64,000 nt of DNA from an uncultured Bacteroidota bacterium (GCA_902618245.1 CACMZR010000002.1:186001-250000); one strand, 5' to 3'. Positions 16,770 to 26,969 are shown, numbered from the stretch's first letter. Translations and numbers: made by a program. The notes: generated from the letters alone by a model not told the origin.

Positions 16770-17777
16770 ATGTCAGATCAAGAAAGTTCGAAGCTGAAAG
16801 CACTTAAGCTTACATTGGATAAATTAGATAAAACCTATGGTAAGGGAGCCGTTATGAAACTTGGTGACGAAGCTATTGAAGAAGTGGAGTCTATACCCTC
16901 TGGTTCTTTAGGTCTTGATATTGCCTTAGGAGTGGGAGGATATCCACGCGGTAGAGTAATTGAAATTTATGGTCCCGAATCTTCGGGGAAGACAACGTTG
17001 ACACTTCACGCAATAGCTGAATGTCAAAAACAAGGTGGTATAGCAGCTTTTATCGATGCAGAACATGCCTTTGACCGTTTTTATGCAGAGAAACTTGGAG
17101 TCGATGTGGGTGAATTAATAATTTCTCAGCCTGATCATGGTGAACAAGCTCTTGAAATAGCAGATAACTTAATTCGCTCTGGTGCAATTGATATAGTGGT
17201 AGTTGATTCAGTAGCAGCCCTAACACCCAAAAGTGAGATCGAGGGAGAAATGGGAGACTCAAAAATGGGATTACATGCACGTCTAATGTCACAGGCTTTA
17301 AGAAAGCTCACGGCATCAATAAGTAAAACAAATTGCACTGTTTTTTTCATAAATCAACTTCGTGAAAAAATTGGAGTTATGTTTGGTAATCCTGAGACAA
17401 CTACAGGTGGAAATGCACTTAAGTTTTATGCATCTGTTCGACTAGATATTCGACGATCTACACAAATTAAAAGTGCAGAATCTGAAGTAATGGGAAACAA
17501 AACAAGAGTTAAAGTAGTTAAAAATAAAGTTGCTCCACCTTTTCGTACAACTGAGTTTGATATTATGTATGGGGAGGGTATCTCAAGAATTGGCGAAATT
17601 ATTGATCTAGGCGTAAATTATGAGATTATAAAAAAAAGTGGCTCATGGTTTAGCTACGGAGACACCAAAATTGGTCAGGGTAGAGATTCTGTAAAAACAC
17701 TTTTAGAGGATAATCCAGAGCTATTGGAAGAAATTGAAAAAGAGATTGTTGATGCTCTAAAGAAAATAAATGAATAA
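16770..17777 (+). CDS. recA: Recombinase RecA
   Basis: 335 residues, with Walker [11 protein letters not shown] (about 69-78), the [11 protein letters not shown] Walker B segment (about 145-155), loop L2 [19 protein letters not shown] (about 193-211) and the C-terminal acidic tail. All are standard RecA. The start ATG 16770 is the family-typical start. The protein forms filaments on ssDNA for homologous recombination and the SOS response. No LexA-like box was recognised upstream. It is convergent with plsC, 7 nt apart. Confidence 0.97.
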   Translation: MSDQESSKLKALKLTLDKLDKTYGKGAVMKLGDEAIEEVESIPSGSLGLDIALGVGGYPRGRVIEIYGPESSGKTTLTLHAIAECQKQGGIAAFIDAEHAFDRFYAEKLGVDVGELIISQPDHGEQALEIADNLIRSGAIDIVVVDSVAALTPKSEIEGEMGDSKMGLHARLMSQALRKLTASISKTNCTVFFINQLREKIGVMFGNPETTTGGNALKFYASVRLDIRRSTQIKSAESEVMGNKTRVKVVKNKVAPPFRTTEFDIMYGEGISRIGEIIDLGVNYEIIKKSGSWFSYGDTKIGQGRDSVKTLLEDNPELLEEIEKEIVDALKKINE

Positions 17778-17784
17778 TTAATCA

Positions 17785-18558
17785 TTAAAATGCTAGCTTT
17801 TTCCAAACTTCTATAGCTTTTAATGACTGCTTTTTTGGATCTTCTAATAAAGATTTTTCGATTTGCCGATGAACTTTAATGGATAAAGGCTTGATACTAT
17901 CTTCCCCTAATGTGGAAGTCTCAATAACTTTTAAAGCTCTAACACGAAGAGAACCACAGTATCCATGCGTAGTATACCAAGGGAACTTCCTTTTGCAGTC
18001 GTAAAAAACTAGAGGAAGTATTGGTAATTTGTGCTCTACTGCCATTTTAAAAGCACCTATTTTAAACTGATTCAAAAGTATTGTTTCGTCCAAATATTCT
18101 TTTTCAGGAAAAACACAAATACTATATCCTTTACTAATAATTTGATTTGCACGCTCGTATACTTGAAAACGACTTTTATGGTTGCTTCTATCTACCGTTA
18201 TGGCTGATCTTTTATATAAATATCCAAAAATCGGAATTTTTTCAATCTCTTTTTTTCCTACAAAAACAAATGGTTTTTTTCTCATACGAAACATCAACAT
18301 AATATCTATGTAGCTAGCATGGTTGGCTACTAAAATCATACTCCTGTCATCAGGTGGAAAAGTATTAAGCCTTTTAATTTTGAATCCCATTCCTATTAAA
18401 ACAAAAGGAGACCATATATTTCTTGCTACCCAATATATGTAACGATATCCGTTGGGAAGCAATAAAAAAGTTGCTAGTGGAATAAAAAGTAATATTACAG
18501 GAAATGCTGACAAAACATAGAACCAAATTCTCCATAGTATTAAAAGGACTTTTCTCAT
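17785..18558 (-). CDS. plsC: 1-acyl-sn-glycerol-3-phosphate acyltransferase
   Basis: 257 residues with an N-terminal hydrophobic segment (10-35), the catalytic H-x4-D motif NHASYID (His80, Asp85), the glycerol-3-phosphate binding block near residue 125 (RSAITVDRS) and CVFPEKEYLDE near 150 in place of FPEGTRS. It is a membrane-associated enzyme acylating lysophosphatidate in phospholipid synthesis. The FPEK replacement of FPEG is seen in flavobacterial members as far as I recall. It is divergent from trpS. Confidence 0.85.
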   Translation of the reverse strand: MRKVLLILWRIWFYVLSAFPVILLFIPLATFLLLPNGYRYIYWVARNIWSPFVLIGMGFKIKRLNTFPPDDRSMILVANHASYIDIMLMFRMRKKPFVFVGKKEIEKIPIFGYLYKRSAITVDRSNHKSRFQVYERANQIISKGYSICVFPEKEYLDETILLNQFKIGAFKMAVEHKLPILPLVFYDCKRKFPWYTTHGYCGSLRVRALKVIETSTLGEDSIKPLSIKVHRQIEKSLLEDPKKQSLKAIEVWKKLAF

Positions 18559-18599
18559 GAATCAAATATATTCATTTCAAAAAATTCTGGATAGGAGAG

Positions 18600-18630
18600 T
18601 TGCTCTCAAATTAGAGGAAATGTACCTTTG
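18600..18630 (+). promoter_or_regulatory. Promoter of trpS
   Basis: TTG (18600-18602), 20 nt, TACCTTTG (18623-18630), 15 nt before ATG 18646. This is a full -33/-7 match. Confidence 0.75.
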
Positions 18631-18645
18631 TTAAAAATTTTTAAA

Positions 18646-19614
18646 ATGGCACGCATTTTAACTGGTGTTCAATCAACCGGTACACCTCACCTTGGAAATC
18701 TTCTAGGAGCTATTCTTCCTGCAATAAAAATGTCCAAAGAAACGAGTGATGACTCTTTTTTATTCATTGCTGATTTGCATTCTCTCACTCAGATTAAAAA
18801 AGGTGATATACTGCGAAATAATACCTTTTCTACAGCTGCTACATGGCTTGCATGTGGCCTTGACCTAGAAAAAACTTATTTCTATAAACAAAGTGATGTA
18901 AGTGAAGTTGCAGAATTAACCTGGTATTTAAATTGTTTTTTTCCATACCAACGTCTCACTCTTGCCCATTCATTTAAAGATAAATCTGAAGACTTATCAG
19001 ATTTAAATACTGGTTTATTTACTTATCCTATGCTAATGGCTGCAGATATACTTCTTTACGATGCAGAAATTGTACCTGTTGGAAAAGACCAGCTTCAGCA
19101 TCTAGAGATTACGAGGGATGTAGCTTCTAGATTTAATCATCAAATGGGGGAAACATTTGTAATTCCTGAAGCAAAAATACAAGCTACTACTCAATATGTG
19201 CCTGGAACTGACGGACAAAAAATGAGTAAATCAAAAAAAAATACAATAGATGTTTTTTTACCAGAAAAGAATTTGAGAAAACAAATAATGAGCATTCAAA
19301 CTGATAGTGTTCCTATTGATGATCCAAAAAACCCTGAAACTTGCAACATTTTTGCACTTTATTCGATTTTAGCATCTAAATCTGAAACTGAAATTTTAAA
19401 AGATAAATATCTTTTAGGAGGTTTAGGATACGGACAAGCTAAGCAAGAACTTTTCGATTTAATATTAACTCGTTTTTCTAAAGAACGTGAGAAGTACAGC
19501 TATTATCTCCAAAATCCTGGGGAAGTTAACTCTGCTCTTTCTAAAGGAGCTGAAAAAGCGAGAAAAGTTGCCAAAAAAGTTTTATTGAGAGTTCGCAATA
19601 AAATAGGTTATTAA
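18646..19614 (+). CDS. trpS: Tryptophanyl-tRNA synthetase
   Basis: 322 residues from ATG 18646; the longer frame from TTG 18628 lies inside the promoter box and is rejected. Class I aaRS signatures are present: GTPHLGN (HIGH equivalent, residues 12-18) and GQKMSKSKKN (KMSKS, near 193). The specificity segments FIADLHSLTQI and YPMLMAADILLYDA are typical of bacterial TrpS. It charges tRNA-Trp in the cytoplasm. Confidence 0.95.
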   Translation: MARILTGVQSTGTPHLGNLLGAILPAIKMSKETSDDSFLFIADLHSLTQIKKGDILRNNTFSTAATWLACGLDLEKTYFYKQSDVSEVAELTWYLNCFFPYQRLTLAHSFKDKSEDLSDLNTGLFTYPMLMAADILLYDAEIVPVGKDQLQHLEITRDVASRFNHQMGETFVIPEAKIQATTQYVPGTDGQKMSKSKKNTIDVFLPEKNLRKQIMSIQTDSVPIDDPKNPETCNIFALYSILASKSETEILKDKYLLGGLGYGQAKQELFDLILTRFSKEREKYSYYLQNPGEVNSALSKGAEKARKVAKKVLLRVRNKIGY

Positions 19615-19693
19615 TGATTATTTAGGTAAAATTTAAATTAATCCAATAAATGAAGTTTCTACCTTTATTATAATATTTTACTATTTTTGATTA

Positions 19694-20659
19694 ATGCAAG
19701 TATCTCGCTTCATACAAGAACTTCTCTATCAGTACGAATGTGTTACAATTCCAAACTTCGGTGCTTTTTTAACACGTTCATTTGGAGCAAAACTGGATGA
19801 TAATGGAAACTTTTTTCCTCCTAGAAAGGAAGTGACTTTTAATCAATTATTATCATCAAATGATGGAATTCTAGGAAATTATGTTGCCAAAAGAAATAGA
19901 ATTTCATATGAAAATGCTATCAGAATTATTGAGAAAGAAGTAATTGTCTGGAAAAAGAGATTAAAAACCCAAACACTTCTTTTCCCAGGTGTTGGTGAAA
20001 TCAAGCTTAATCAGGAAAATAAATTTGAATTTTCTCCTTTAGGAAAAATAAATTTTGAACTGAGGTCTTATGGGCTTCATTTCTTTGAACGGAATAAAAT
20101 TAAAGAACGTACATTTACATCAAAAACAATTAATGTCATGGAAGACAACAACAAAGAAGACTTAGTTTTTACTCCAGATCAGGACGAGAACAATAAAAAA
20201 TCGCCTACTTTAAAATATGCAGCCATAGGAATAATTGGTATAGCCATGCTAGGTGGAGGATATTTTTTTAGTGATAAATATGTTACCGAACAAAGAATCG
20301 TTGAACAAGAAAAAGCACAAAAGAAAATTGAAAAAAACGTTCAGGAAGCAACGTTTGAATTAGAAGATTTATCCCTAATTAATGTAGTTGCTTCAACAAA
20401 ATCTGAAAAAGAGGATATTATTCTAAAACAAGATTATTATAGTATAATCGCAGGCTCATTTCGTTCTATGGAAAATGCTACTAAAAGATTAGAGCAATTA
20501 AAAAGTGAAGGATACCCTGCAGAACTCGCGGAAGTAAATCCAGAAGGAATACACCGTGTGGCTTACGGAAGATATCTAACAAAAAAAGAAGCTATAAACA
20601 TGCTTTATTTCATTAAGTATACACTTAAAGAAGAGGCTTGGTATTTAGAAGAGAAATAA
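19694..20659 (+). CDS. HU-like/SPOR domain membrane protein
   Basis: 321 residues. The N-terminal 110 residues (IQELLYQYECVTIPNFGAFL, RNRISYENAIRIIEKEV) resemble the HU-CCDC81 DNA-binding-like module. A TM helix follows (about 173-190, AAIGIIGIAMLGGGYFF), then a linker and a SPOR domain (about 245-321, YYSIIAGSFRSMENATKRLE) that should bind denuded septal peptidoglycan. The HU-like part lies in the cytoplasm and the SPOR part in the periplasm. It is a conserved Bacteroidota architecture, possibly linking nucleoid and septum. Its function is not established. Confidence 0.85.
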   Translation: MQVSRFIQELLYQYECVTIPNFGAFLTRSFGAKLDDNGNFFPPRKEVTFNQLLSSNDGILGNYVAKRNRISYENAIRIIEKEVIVWKKRLKTQTLLFPGVGEIKLNQENKFEFSPLGKINFELRSYGLHFFERNKIKERTFTSKTINVMEDNNKEDLVFTPDQDENNKKSPTLKYAAIGIIGIAMLGGGYFFSDKYVTEQRIVEQEKAQKKIEKNVQEATFELEDLSLINVVASTKSEKEDIILKQDYYSIIAGSFRSMENATKRLEQLKSEGYPAELAEVNPEGIHRVAYGRYLTKKEAINMLYFIKYTLKEEAWYLEEK

Positions 20660-20665
20660 AAATCT

Positions 20666-21883
20666 TTACATCTGATATACCCAGTCTTTTGGATTAAGAG
20701 CTTTAATATTATTAAATATTCCAAATTGAAGCTGTGTCCTTCCTGTCTGCTGGTTTGTAAAAACCTCACCAATAACCTGTTTTGAAGAAACTTTTTCTCC
20801 CTTTTTGACATATAACTTAGAGAGATTTGTATAAAGAGTAATATAACTACCATGGCGTATTAAAACTGATGGATTGCTGCCTTTAATTATAATAACAGAC
20901 ATTACCTCACCTTCAAAAACAGCTCGAACCTTTGCAAAGGGTTCTGTGGATATAGTTACACCATTGCTTTGAATAATAGTGGTCTTTACTACTGGGTGTC
21001 TTTGTCTACCAAACCCCTGAGTAACTACACCTTTTTCTAGAGGCCAAGGAAGCCGTCCTTTATTTTCCTGAAAATTTTCAGCTATAAGTTTTGCTTCAGG
21101 TGTGAGTTGAAAAATTTCTCTTGATTTTTTGCCTGAAATCCGATTCGATTCAGCAATGGCTTCTCTGATAAGTCTATTAATCTCTTTATCTATTCTTTGA
21201 CGTTGTTTTTGTTTTTTTTCGATTTGTGTTCTCAATGAACTTTGTTTGAGTCTCAAGGTATTGATTAATTCTTGTTGCTTTTTTTGTTCCTGAACCAGCT
21301 TTTTTTTAATCTCCCTATTCTCATTGATTAGTTTTGTTTTCACTTCATTTTCTTCAATTAAAACTTTATTTAAATTCTGTAATAATTTTGTTTTCTCACT
21401 TATTTGAAGTCCTTGTTTTCTTCTATATCTAGCATATTGTTTTAAATATTGAATCCGCCTGTATGCTTGTAAAAAATTTTCAGAAGAAAACAAAAACATC
21501 AACCTATTTTGAAGAGATTTACTAGCATAGGATTTTTGAATCATTTTAGCATACTCCTTTTTTAATTCATCCAATTCTTTTCTTTGATTGTCAATGTTTC
21601 TTTGATTTATGTTTATTCTTCTTGTTAAAAGGTTTGCTTGCTGATTTGTTACCTTAATTAATTCTAACCTAACATTTAATCTTGTTTCAATATTCTCTAC
21701 TTCATTTAGTGCAATTTTTCTGTTTTTTGTATTTGAAAAAAGGAGATTATTAATTTGTTTAATTTCCTTTTTTAGTTTTAAGCGTTGAGCTTCAAGTTTT
21801 TTTTGTTCATCATTTTTAATCTGAGAAAATGATTGATTTAATGAAATCGTAATAAATAGGCACAAAAAAAATAGCCTTTTCAT
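20666..21883 (-). CDS. EnvC-like murein hydrolase activator
   Basis: 405 residues: signal peptide MKRLFFLCLFITISLNQSFS, a long Lys/Glu/Gln-rich coiled coil (about 25-255), then a C-terminal LytM/M23 domain. The catalytic H-x-H is replaced (RTQLQFGIF), and the first His/Asp pair is also missing, so the domain is likely non-enzymatic. This is the arrangement in EnvC, which activates amidases at division. It is 1 nt from the DUF4292 gene upstream and convergent with the HU/SPOR gene. Confidence 0.85.
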   Translation of the reverse strand: MKRLFFLCLFITISLNQSFSQIKNDEQKKLEAQRLKLKKEIKQINNLLFSNTKNRKIALNEVENIETRLNVRLELIKVTNQQANLLTRRININQRNIDNQRKELDELKKEYAKMIQKSYASKSLQNRLMFLFSSENFLQAYRRIQYLKQYARYRRKQGLQISEKTKLLQNLNKVLIEENEVKTKLINENREIKKKLVQEQKKQQELINTLRLKQSSLRTQIEKKQKQRQRIDKEINRLIREAIAESNRISGKKSREIFQLTPEAKLIAENFQENKGRLPWPLEKGVVTQGFGRQRHPVVKTTIIQSNGVTISTEPFAKVRAVFEGEVMSVIIIKGSNPSVLIRHGSYITLYTNLSKLYVKKGEKVSSKQVIGEVFTNQQTGRTQLQFGIFNNIKALNPKDWVYQM

Positions 21884-22663
21884 TTAGAACTTAATTTTGG
21901 AATAACCTTCTGGGATTTCAAATGGAAAAGTCAATCCTTCAGTAAAATCAGTTCTGCTAAAATCTAAAACCAATTTTTTCGAATTAATCCCATCGAATAA
22001 AGTTATATCAATTAAAGTAGGCAAGGATTTTCCTTCAATTCTAATATGCCTTAAGTATTTTATTGTTAAACTATTTGTTGTTCCGGGAATAAGAAAGCGT
22101 TGCTCCTTAAGTAAAAAACTTGCAGGATCAAAAAAAAGAGTAGGTGTAAAAATCGAACGCTTCCCTTTTGGAGATAGTATATAATATTGTGGATTCATGA
22201 TCTGTTTCCACTGCCCTTGAGCAGGATCAGAAAATGGCTTACCTAGAAATAAATTTTCCAGATCACTAAATCCAAAGTTTGTTCCAAAAGAACTATTTAT
22301 TAGATTAAAGTTACCTTGAAAATAGGTTTTTTGGAATTTTTCATAAAAGGAAATTTCATTGGGTGTAACTTTAAGTTTTGCAATAGGTATTAACATTGTA
22401 GCACTTAACCAAATTATTTTTTTTGTTTCCATTCTTAGCTGAACTATAATCTGCTGTTCTCTTTTCCCGTCATCGTATACTGCTTTAATTCGCGAGCGCA
22501 GTTTATTTACTTTAGGGTAATTGGCTTTTATTTTTTGAGCTAGGGCTTCTAATTCTACATTTTTTATAGGAGTTCTGGTAGGCAATACATTTACTGTTTT
22601 ACACGAAATAATGAATATGAAATTCAGTATAAATATTGAACTCTGGATTAAGGTTTTTTTCAT
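21884..22663 (-). CDS. DUF4292 lipoprotein
   Basis: 259 residues, with lipoprotein signal ending FIISC (Cys21). The mature part has the LolA/LolB-like antiparallel strand pattern of DUF4292 (VNKLRSRIKAVYDDGKREQQ, IIWLSATMLIPIAKLKVTP, FPFEIPEGYSKIKF at the end). It may handle lipoproteins or lipids in the periplasm, but the role is unproven. It sits between dut and the EnvC-like gene, all with short spacing, as in related genomes. Confidence 0.8.
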   Translation of the reverse strand: MKKTLIQSSIFILNFIFIISCKTVNVLPTRTPIKNVELEALAQKIKANYPKVNKLRSRIKAVYDDGKREQQIIVQLRMETKKIIWLSATMLIPIAKLKVTPNEISFYEKFQKTYFQGNFNLINSSFGTNFGFSDLENLFLGKPFSDPAQGQWKQIMNPQYYILSPKGKRSIFTPTLFFDPASFLLKEQRFLIPGTTNSLTIKYLRHIRIEGKSLPTLIDITLFDGINSKKLVLDFSRTDFTEGLTFPFEIPEGYSKIKF

Positions 22664-22666
22664 TAT

Positions 22667-23104
22667 CTATTTTTCACCCGTACTCCCAAATCCTCCAATT
22701 CCACGATTGGTCTCTGGAAGCTCTTTAATTATTTTCCAATTAATCTTTTCATATTTTGTTAATACCAATTGTGCTATTCGATCACCCCTATTAATAGTGA
22801 ATACTTTGTTTGATAGATTTATTAGTATCACACCAATTTCTCCTCGATAGTCAGAGTCTATCGTCCCAGGGGAATTTAGAATTGATATCCCATGTTTAGC
22901 AGCTAGCCCACTTCTAGGCCTTATTTGCGCTTCATATCCTTCTGGTAAAGCTAGCTTTATTCCTGTAGGAATAATTTTTCTTTCTAAGGGCTTTAAATCT
23001 ATGGGGTGATCTAAAAATGCCTTTAAATCAACACCTGAAGAAGAAACAGTAGCATAGGCTGGAAGTTCAAATGGGCTTTCATTTATTATATAAACTTCTG
23101 TCAT
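22667..23104 (-). CDS. dut: dUTP diphosphatase
   Basis: 145 residues with the trimeric dUTPase motifs in order: VDLKAF (motif 1), [11 protein letters not shown] (motif 2, about 62-72), [13 protein letters not shown] (motif 3, Asp83 and Tyr86), RIAQLVL (motif 4) and the C-terminal Gly-rich [10 protein letters not shown] (motif 5). It hydrolyses dUTP to dUMP and pyrophosphate, preventing uracil incorporation and supplying dTMP synthesis. Length and motifs are complete. Confidence 0.95.
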   Translation of the reverse strand: MTEVYIINESPFELPAYATVSSSGVDLKAFLDHPIDLKPLERKIIPTGIKLALPEGYEAQIRPRSGLAAKHGISILNSPGTIDSDYRGEIGVILINLSNKVFTINRGDRIAQLVLTKYEKINWKIIKELPETNRGIGGFGSTGEK

Positions 23105-23216
23105 TTAGCTGAATTGTTTTGTTTAAATTTACAAAAACAGGTTCCTTAAAAGTTTAATTAAAAAATTACTTTCCTCTTTTTTGTTAACGATTTAAATTAA
23201 AAGAATTTTTTAAAAG

Positions 23217-23825
23217 TTAGTTGTCTGAACAATTAAAATAACGAACACCCTCCCAATCCCTTTTGAAAAAGTCATTTTTATCTTTTATAAATTCTTCCAA
23301 AGTACTATTTTCAGGAACCATAGATAACCACATAATTGGGTAATTATCAGGAGCCGATGTTACTTCTGAACGTTCATAAGGGTGGCGATATTTATATCTA
23401 GCATGCCCAGCTTCATGGTAAAATGTATATAGCCTTTGAACAACAGAAAAATCTTCCCAAAATGATTTGATAATTTCAAAACTCACTGTTTCGTCATTAC
23501 AAACGTCATAAGCTCTTCCAGCATGATCTGCTGTAACTCCAGATGCAAAATCGGGTTCATTTCCAAAAAAAAGATTCATTGTCCTGCCATACCCTGGGTC
23601 AGGCTTCCCCGAACGAATAGCATCAGCTACAAAGAGTTCCCAATATTCTTCTAGAGTACTATTTTCATCTATAGCTGCATAAAATGGATCAACTTCTTCT
23701 TCTAATTCTTCTTGAATAATTGAATCAGATTCAATTGTTTCTTCCTCTTCTTCATTACTACAAGAAAATAAGGTAAATAAAAACAATGGTATGTATAATA
23801 TAGCCGGATGTAGTAAAATTTTCAT
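23217..23825 (-). CDS. Lipoprotein with HExxH (HEAGH) motif
   Basis: The longer frame starts at a TTG (23849), but ATG 23825 gives a lipoprotein signal ending TLFSC (Cys22), 202 residues in all. An acidic linker (about 25-46, mostly Glu and Asp) precedes the domain. The key motif is YHEAGHARYKYRHP, with His137, Glu138 and His141 in HExxH spacing, which suggests a zinc metallopeptidase; the third ligand is not obvious. No family was recognised. It lies between dut and the glycosyl-glycerate genes, on the opposite strand to the latter. Confidence 0.65.
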   Translation of the reverse strand: MKILLHPAILYIPLFLFTLFSCSNEEEEETIESDSIIQEELEEEVDPFYAAIDENSTLEEYWELFVADAIRSGKPDPGYGRTMNLFFGNEPDFASGVTADHAGRAYDVCNDETVSFEIIKSFWEDFSVVQRLYTFYHEAGHARYKYRHPYERSEVTSAPDNYPIMWLSMVPENSTLEEFIKDKNDFFKRDWEGVRYFNCSDN

Positions 23826-23981
23826 AATTCTTTTTAATAGCTTCTGCAATATAATTCTTTTTGTATTATTTGATTTTTTAAATAAAAAAATTTAAATAAT
23901 GTTTAACTTATATCCTATTAAAATAAGTGTTGAGTATTGAGAAAGTTTTTTGTTTTAGATACTCTCATTACAAGTCTAATT

Positions 23982-25298
23982 ATGTCAAAAAAATCTTTAG
24001 TTGAAAAAGCAAAAAGGGTATTAATTGGAAACTTCCAGAAAAAAGGATTCACTATTCCAAGTAAAAATCTTTACCCTTTTCAGTGGAAATGGGATTCTGG
24101 ATTTATAGCTATTGGTTTAGCACATTTTGATATAGAAAAAGCAAAAAAAGAAATAGATAGTCTGCTTAATGCTCAATGGGAGAATGGCTTTATACCGCAC
24201 ATTGTTTTTCATACTAAAAATGACTCATATTTTCCTGGAGCAGATTTTCATAAGTCTTCTTTAAACCCAAAATCACCAAAACATATTAAAACTTCTGGAA
24301 TTACTCAACCACCAGTACTAGGCTTTGTTCTAGAAAAGCTTTATAATATGGCTGATAATAAAATAGAGATTTTAAAATTTATAAAAAGTCAGATTAACAA
24401 AGTCTATAGAAATCACCTTTATTTTTATACAAAAAGAGATATAAACAATGAAGGATTAGTTTATATATATCATAATTGGGAATCAGGAACAGATAACTCT
24501 CCTGTCTGGGACGACATATGGAAAACAATGAATCCGCCTAGATATAAATTTGAAAGAAAAGACACTACTCATGTTGATTCTTCCCAACGTCCAACAAATA
24601 GGGAATATGACCATTATATTGATATAATTGAACTTGCCAAAAGATTTAACTATGATGATAATAAAATTGCTAAACACTCACCTTTCCTTGTTCAAGACCC
24701 ATTATTTAATTCCATTTTGATAAGATCTAATGAATGTCTTATTAGGCTTTATGAGATTTTGGGTGGAAATGAAGAAAAAATTAAATACTTAAAATCCAAA
24801 AATGAAAAAAGCCTTACTAATATTAATAAAAAACTTTATAATTCATCAATCGGAGCCTACTCACACTTCAATCTGAGAAATGGAAAGAAGATTCCGCTTA
24901 TTTGCTCTTCATCTTTTAGTCCCCTATTTTGTGGAGCTCCTGATCTTAATATGGCACAGAAACTGAAAAATACTTTGATGAAAAAGTTTGGAAAACATGA
25001 TTACTATCTTTGTTCGTCCTTTGATCCTGAAGCAAAAAAACATGACCAAAAAAAATATTGGCGAGGTCCTGTTTGGATAAACTTGAATTGGATCCTTTAC
25101 CATGGTCTTAAGCGATACCAATTTGAAGAAATAGCAAAAAGAATCAAAAATGATTCCCTTGAATTAGTAGATAAACTTGGTTTTTACGAGTATTTTAATC
25201 CATCAAAAAAAACTTCCAAAGAAGGTAATACAGGATATGGGGGAGAAAACTTTTCTTGGACTGCTGCTTTAACAATTGATTTTTTGAGTGAAAAATGA
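23982..25298 (+). CDS. GH63 glycosidase, mannosyl/glucosylglycerate hydrolase-like
   Basis: 438 residues from ATG 23982; the frame from TTG 23937 adds an unlikely tail. It has an (alpha/alpha)6-type sequence with FQWKWDSGFIAIG near residue 33, HNWESGTDNSPVWDD near 164 (Asp171 in the general-acid position of GH63), YWRGPVWINLNW near 348 and GYGGENFSWTAA near 419 (Glu422, candidate catalytic base). These are marks of the trehalase-like GH63 subgroup of mannosylglycerate and glucosylglycerate hydrolases, which release a hexose and glycerate. No signal peptide, so cytoplasmic. The glycerate kinase two genes on supports a glycerate-releasing substrate. Confidence 0.75.
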   Translation: MSKKSLVEKAKRVLIGNFQKKGFTIPSKNLYPFQWKWDSGFIAIGLAHFDIEKAKKEIDSLLNAQWENGFIPHIVFHTKNDSYFPGADFHKSSLNPKSPKHIKTSGITQPPVLGFVLEKLYNMADNKIEILKFIKSQINKVYRNHLYFYTKRDINNEGLVYIYHNWESGTDNSPVWDDIWKTMNPPRYKFERKDTTHVDSSQRPTNREYDHYIDIIELAKRFNYDDNKIAKHSPFLVQDPLFNSILIRSNECLIRLYEILGGNEEKIKYLKSKNEKSLTNINKKLYNSSIGAYSHFNLRNGKKIPLICSSSFSPLFCGAPDLNMAQKLKNTLMKKFGKHDYYLCSSFDPEAKKHDQKKYWRGPVWINLNWILYHGLKRYQFEEIAKRIKNDSLELVDKLGFYEYFNPSKKTSKEGNTGYGGENFSWTAALTIDFLSEK

Positions 25299-25367
25299 CT
25301 TTTGAAATAGGGTTTCTGTTAGATAAAACTAATTCCCCACGATAATGACAAAATTTTAAGAATTTAA

Positions 25368-26969
25368 ATGAACACACTAGATTACATAATTATCCTAATC
25401 TATTTAATAGTTTTTCTGGGAATAGGATATTTTTTTAAAGAAAATAAGAGTTCTCAAGATTATTTTCTTGGTGGTAGGAATATGGGTTGGTTACCACTAA
25501 GTTTATCAACTATGGCAACTCAATTATCAGCGATTAGTTTTATCTCTGCTCCAGCTTTTGTAGGGTTAAAGGATGGTGGAGGACTTCAGTGGCTTACCTA
25601 TGAATTCGGTGTCCCATTGGCAATGGCTTTTTTAATGGTTGCTCTAATGCCTACTTTATACAAGTCTGGAGTTGTTAGTGTATATGAATATCTAGAAAAA
25701 CGCTTCGACTCTTCTTCTCGTCTTCTAATTAGCTTTGTTTTTCAAATAAGTCGATCAGTTGCCACAGGGGTTATGGTATATACTATGGCATTAATTCTTC
25801 AAGCTACTATCCAAATAGAGTTTTGGATCTCAATTTTAATTATTGGTGCAATCACACTTATTTACTCTTTCCAAGGGGGTATGAAAGCGGTCATATGGGG
25901 AGATGTTATTCAAATGATAGTTCTTTTTCTTGGTATTTTAATCTGCTTAGGTTTTGGTTTAAATGAGTTAGGAGGTATTGAAAGTTTTATATCAAAAGTT
26001 GATAAGAATAGAATTGATGCAATAGATTTTTCAAAATGGGGGTTTTCAAATTCTAATGGTGATGATGCCTTTGGATTTTGGCCAATGGTTATTGGTGGAA
26101 TATTTTTATACGCTTCTTATTATGGAACTGACCAAACTCAGTCTCAACGTTTGCTTTCCTCAAAAAATTTAAACACAATTAGAAAATTACTCTTTGCCAA
26201 TGCCTTTTTTAGATTTCCAATAACACTTACTTATTCTATAATGGGACTTATACTTGGAACATTATTTAGTCAAGATCTTTTATTTCAAGAGAACCTAAAT
26301 TTGGTTTATCAAAATAACATTGAGTATTTAAATGGTAAAAACGCTGATCTTATGGTTCCTGTTTTTATAATCCATTATTTACCAAATGGAGTAATAGGAA
26401 TTTTAATAGTATCTATTTTGTCTGCAGCAATGTCATCTTTAAGTTCAACAATCAACTCTCTTTCTGCAGTATCCATGGAAGACTTTGTTAAAAGATTTTA
26501 CCCAAAAATTTCGGATGAAAAATATGTTCAAAGTTCTCGGATTCTTTCCCTTTTTTGGGGTTTAACGTGTCTATTTTTAGCCTTTTTTGCAGGTAAAATT
26601 GAAGGGACTGTAATTGAAGTTATTAATAAAATAGGTTCTGTTTTTTTTGGTCCTATTCTAGGTGTTTTTATTTTGGCCATACTTACAAAAAAAACTCATG
26701 CGATTGGGGCTAATATTGGTCTCTTTTTTGGAGTTGGTCTAAATATCTTTTTATGGTTATACGTTCCCGAAATTTTTTGGTTTTGGTGGAATGCTATAGG
26801 GTGTCTAATCACTTTTGGTATTGGGGTTCTTGTAAGTGTTTTAATTAAACCCGTTACAACTAGTAAAGAAATCATAACCTACTCCGCAGGAAAACGTGAA
26901 GTAATAATACTTTTTGGATACTTCCTTCTAATTGTGGTCATAAGTAGTTTGATAAGTAAGCTATTTTAA
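25368..26969 (+). CDS. Sodium:solute symporter (SSS family)
   Basis: 533 residues with about 13-14 TM helices beginning at residue 5. The SSS pattern is clear: FFLGGRNMGWLPLSLSTMAT (34-53), SAISFISAPAF, a central GGMKAVIWGDV segment, and ILSAAMSSLSSTINSLSAVS in helix 9-10, the sodium-binding region. It sits in the inner membrane and should import a small organic solute with sodium. Placement between the GH63 hydrolase and the glycerate kinase suggests that the solute is the hydrolase substrate. The kinase gene starts 4 nt after this gene. Confidence 0.85.
   Translation: MNTLDYIIILIYLIVFLGIGYFFKENKSSQDYFLGGRNMGWLPLSLSTMATQLSAISFISAPAFVGLKDGGGLQWLTYEFGVPLAMAFLMVALMPTLYKSGVVSVYEYLEKRFDSSSRLLISFVFQISRSVATGVMVYTMALILQATIQIEFWISILIIGAITLIYSFQGGMKAVIWGDVIQMIVLFLGILICLGFGLNELGGIESFISKVDKNRIDAIDFSKWGFSNSNGDDAFGFWPMVIGGIFLYASYYGTDQTQSQRLLSSKNLNTIRKLLFANAFFRFPITLTYSIMGLILGTLFSQDLLFQENLNLVYQNNIEYLNGKNADLMVPVFIIHYLPNGVIGILIVSILSAAMSSLSSTINSLSAVSMEDFVKRFYPKISDEKYVQSSRILSLFWGLTCLFLAFFAGKIEGTVIEVINKIGSVFFGPILGVFILAILTKKTHAIGANIGLFFGVGLNIFLWLYVPEIFWFWWNAIGCLITFGIGVLVSVLIKPVTTSKEIITYSAGKREVIILFGYFLLIVVISSLISKLF

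Noticed and set aside
20666-21883. Loss of the M23 catalytic residues as an inactivating mutation
   Set aside because: EnvC-type activators normally have a degenerate LytM domain; the rest of the gene is intact.
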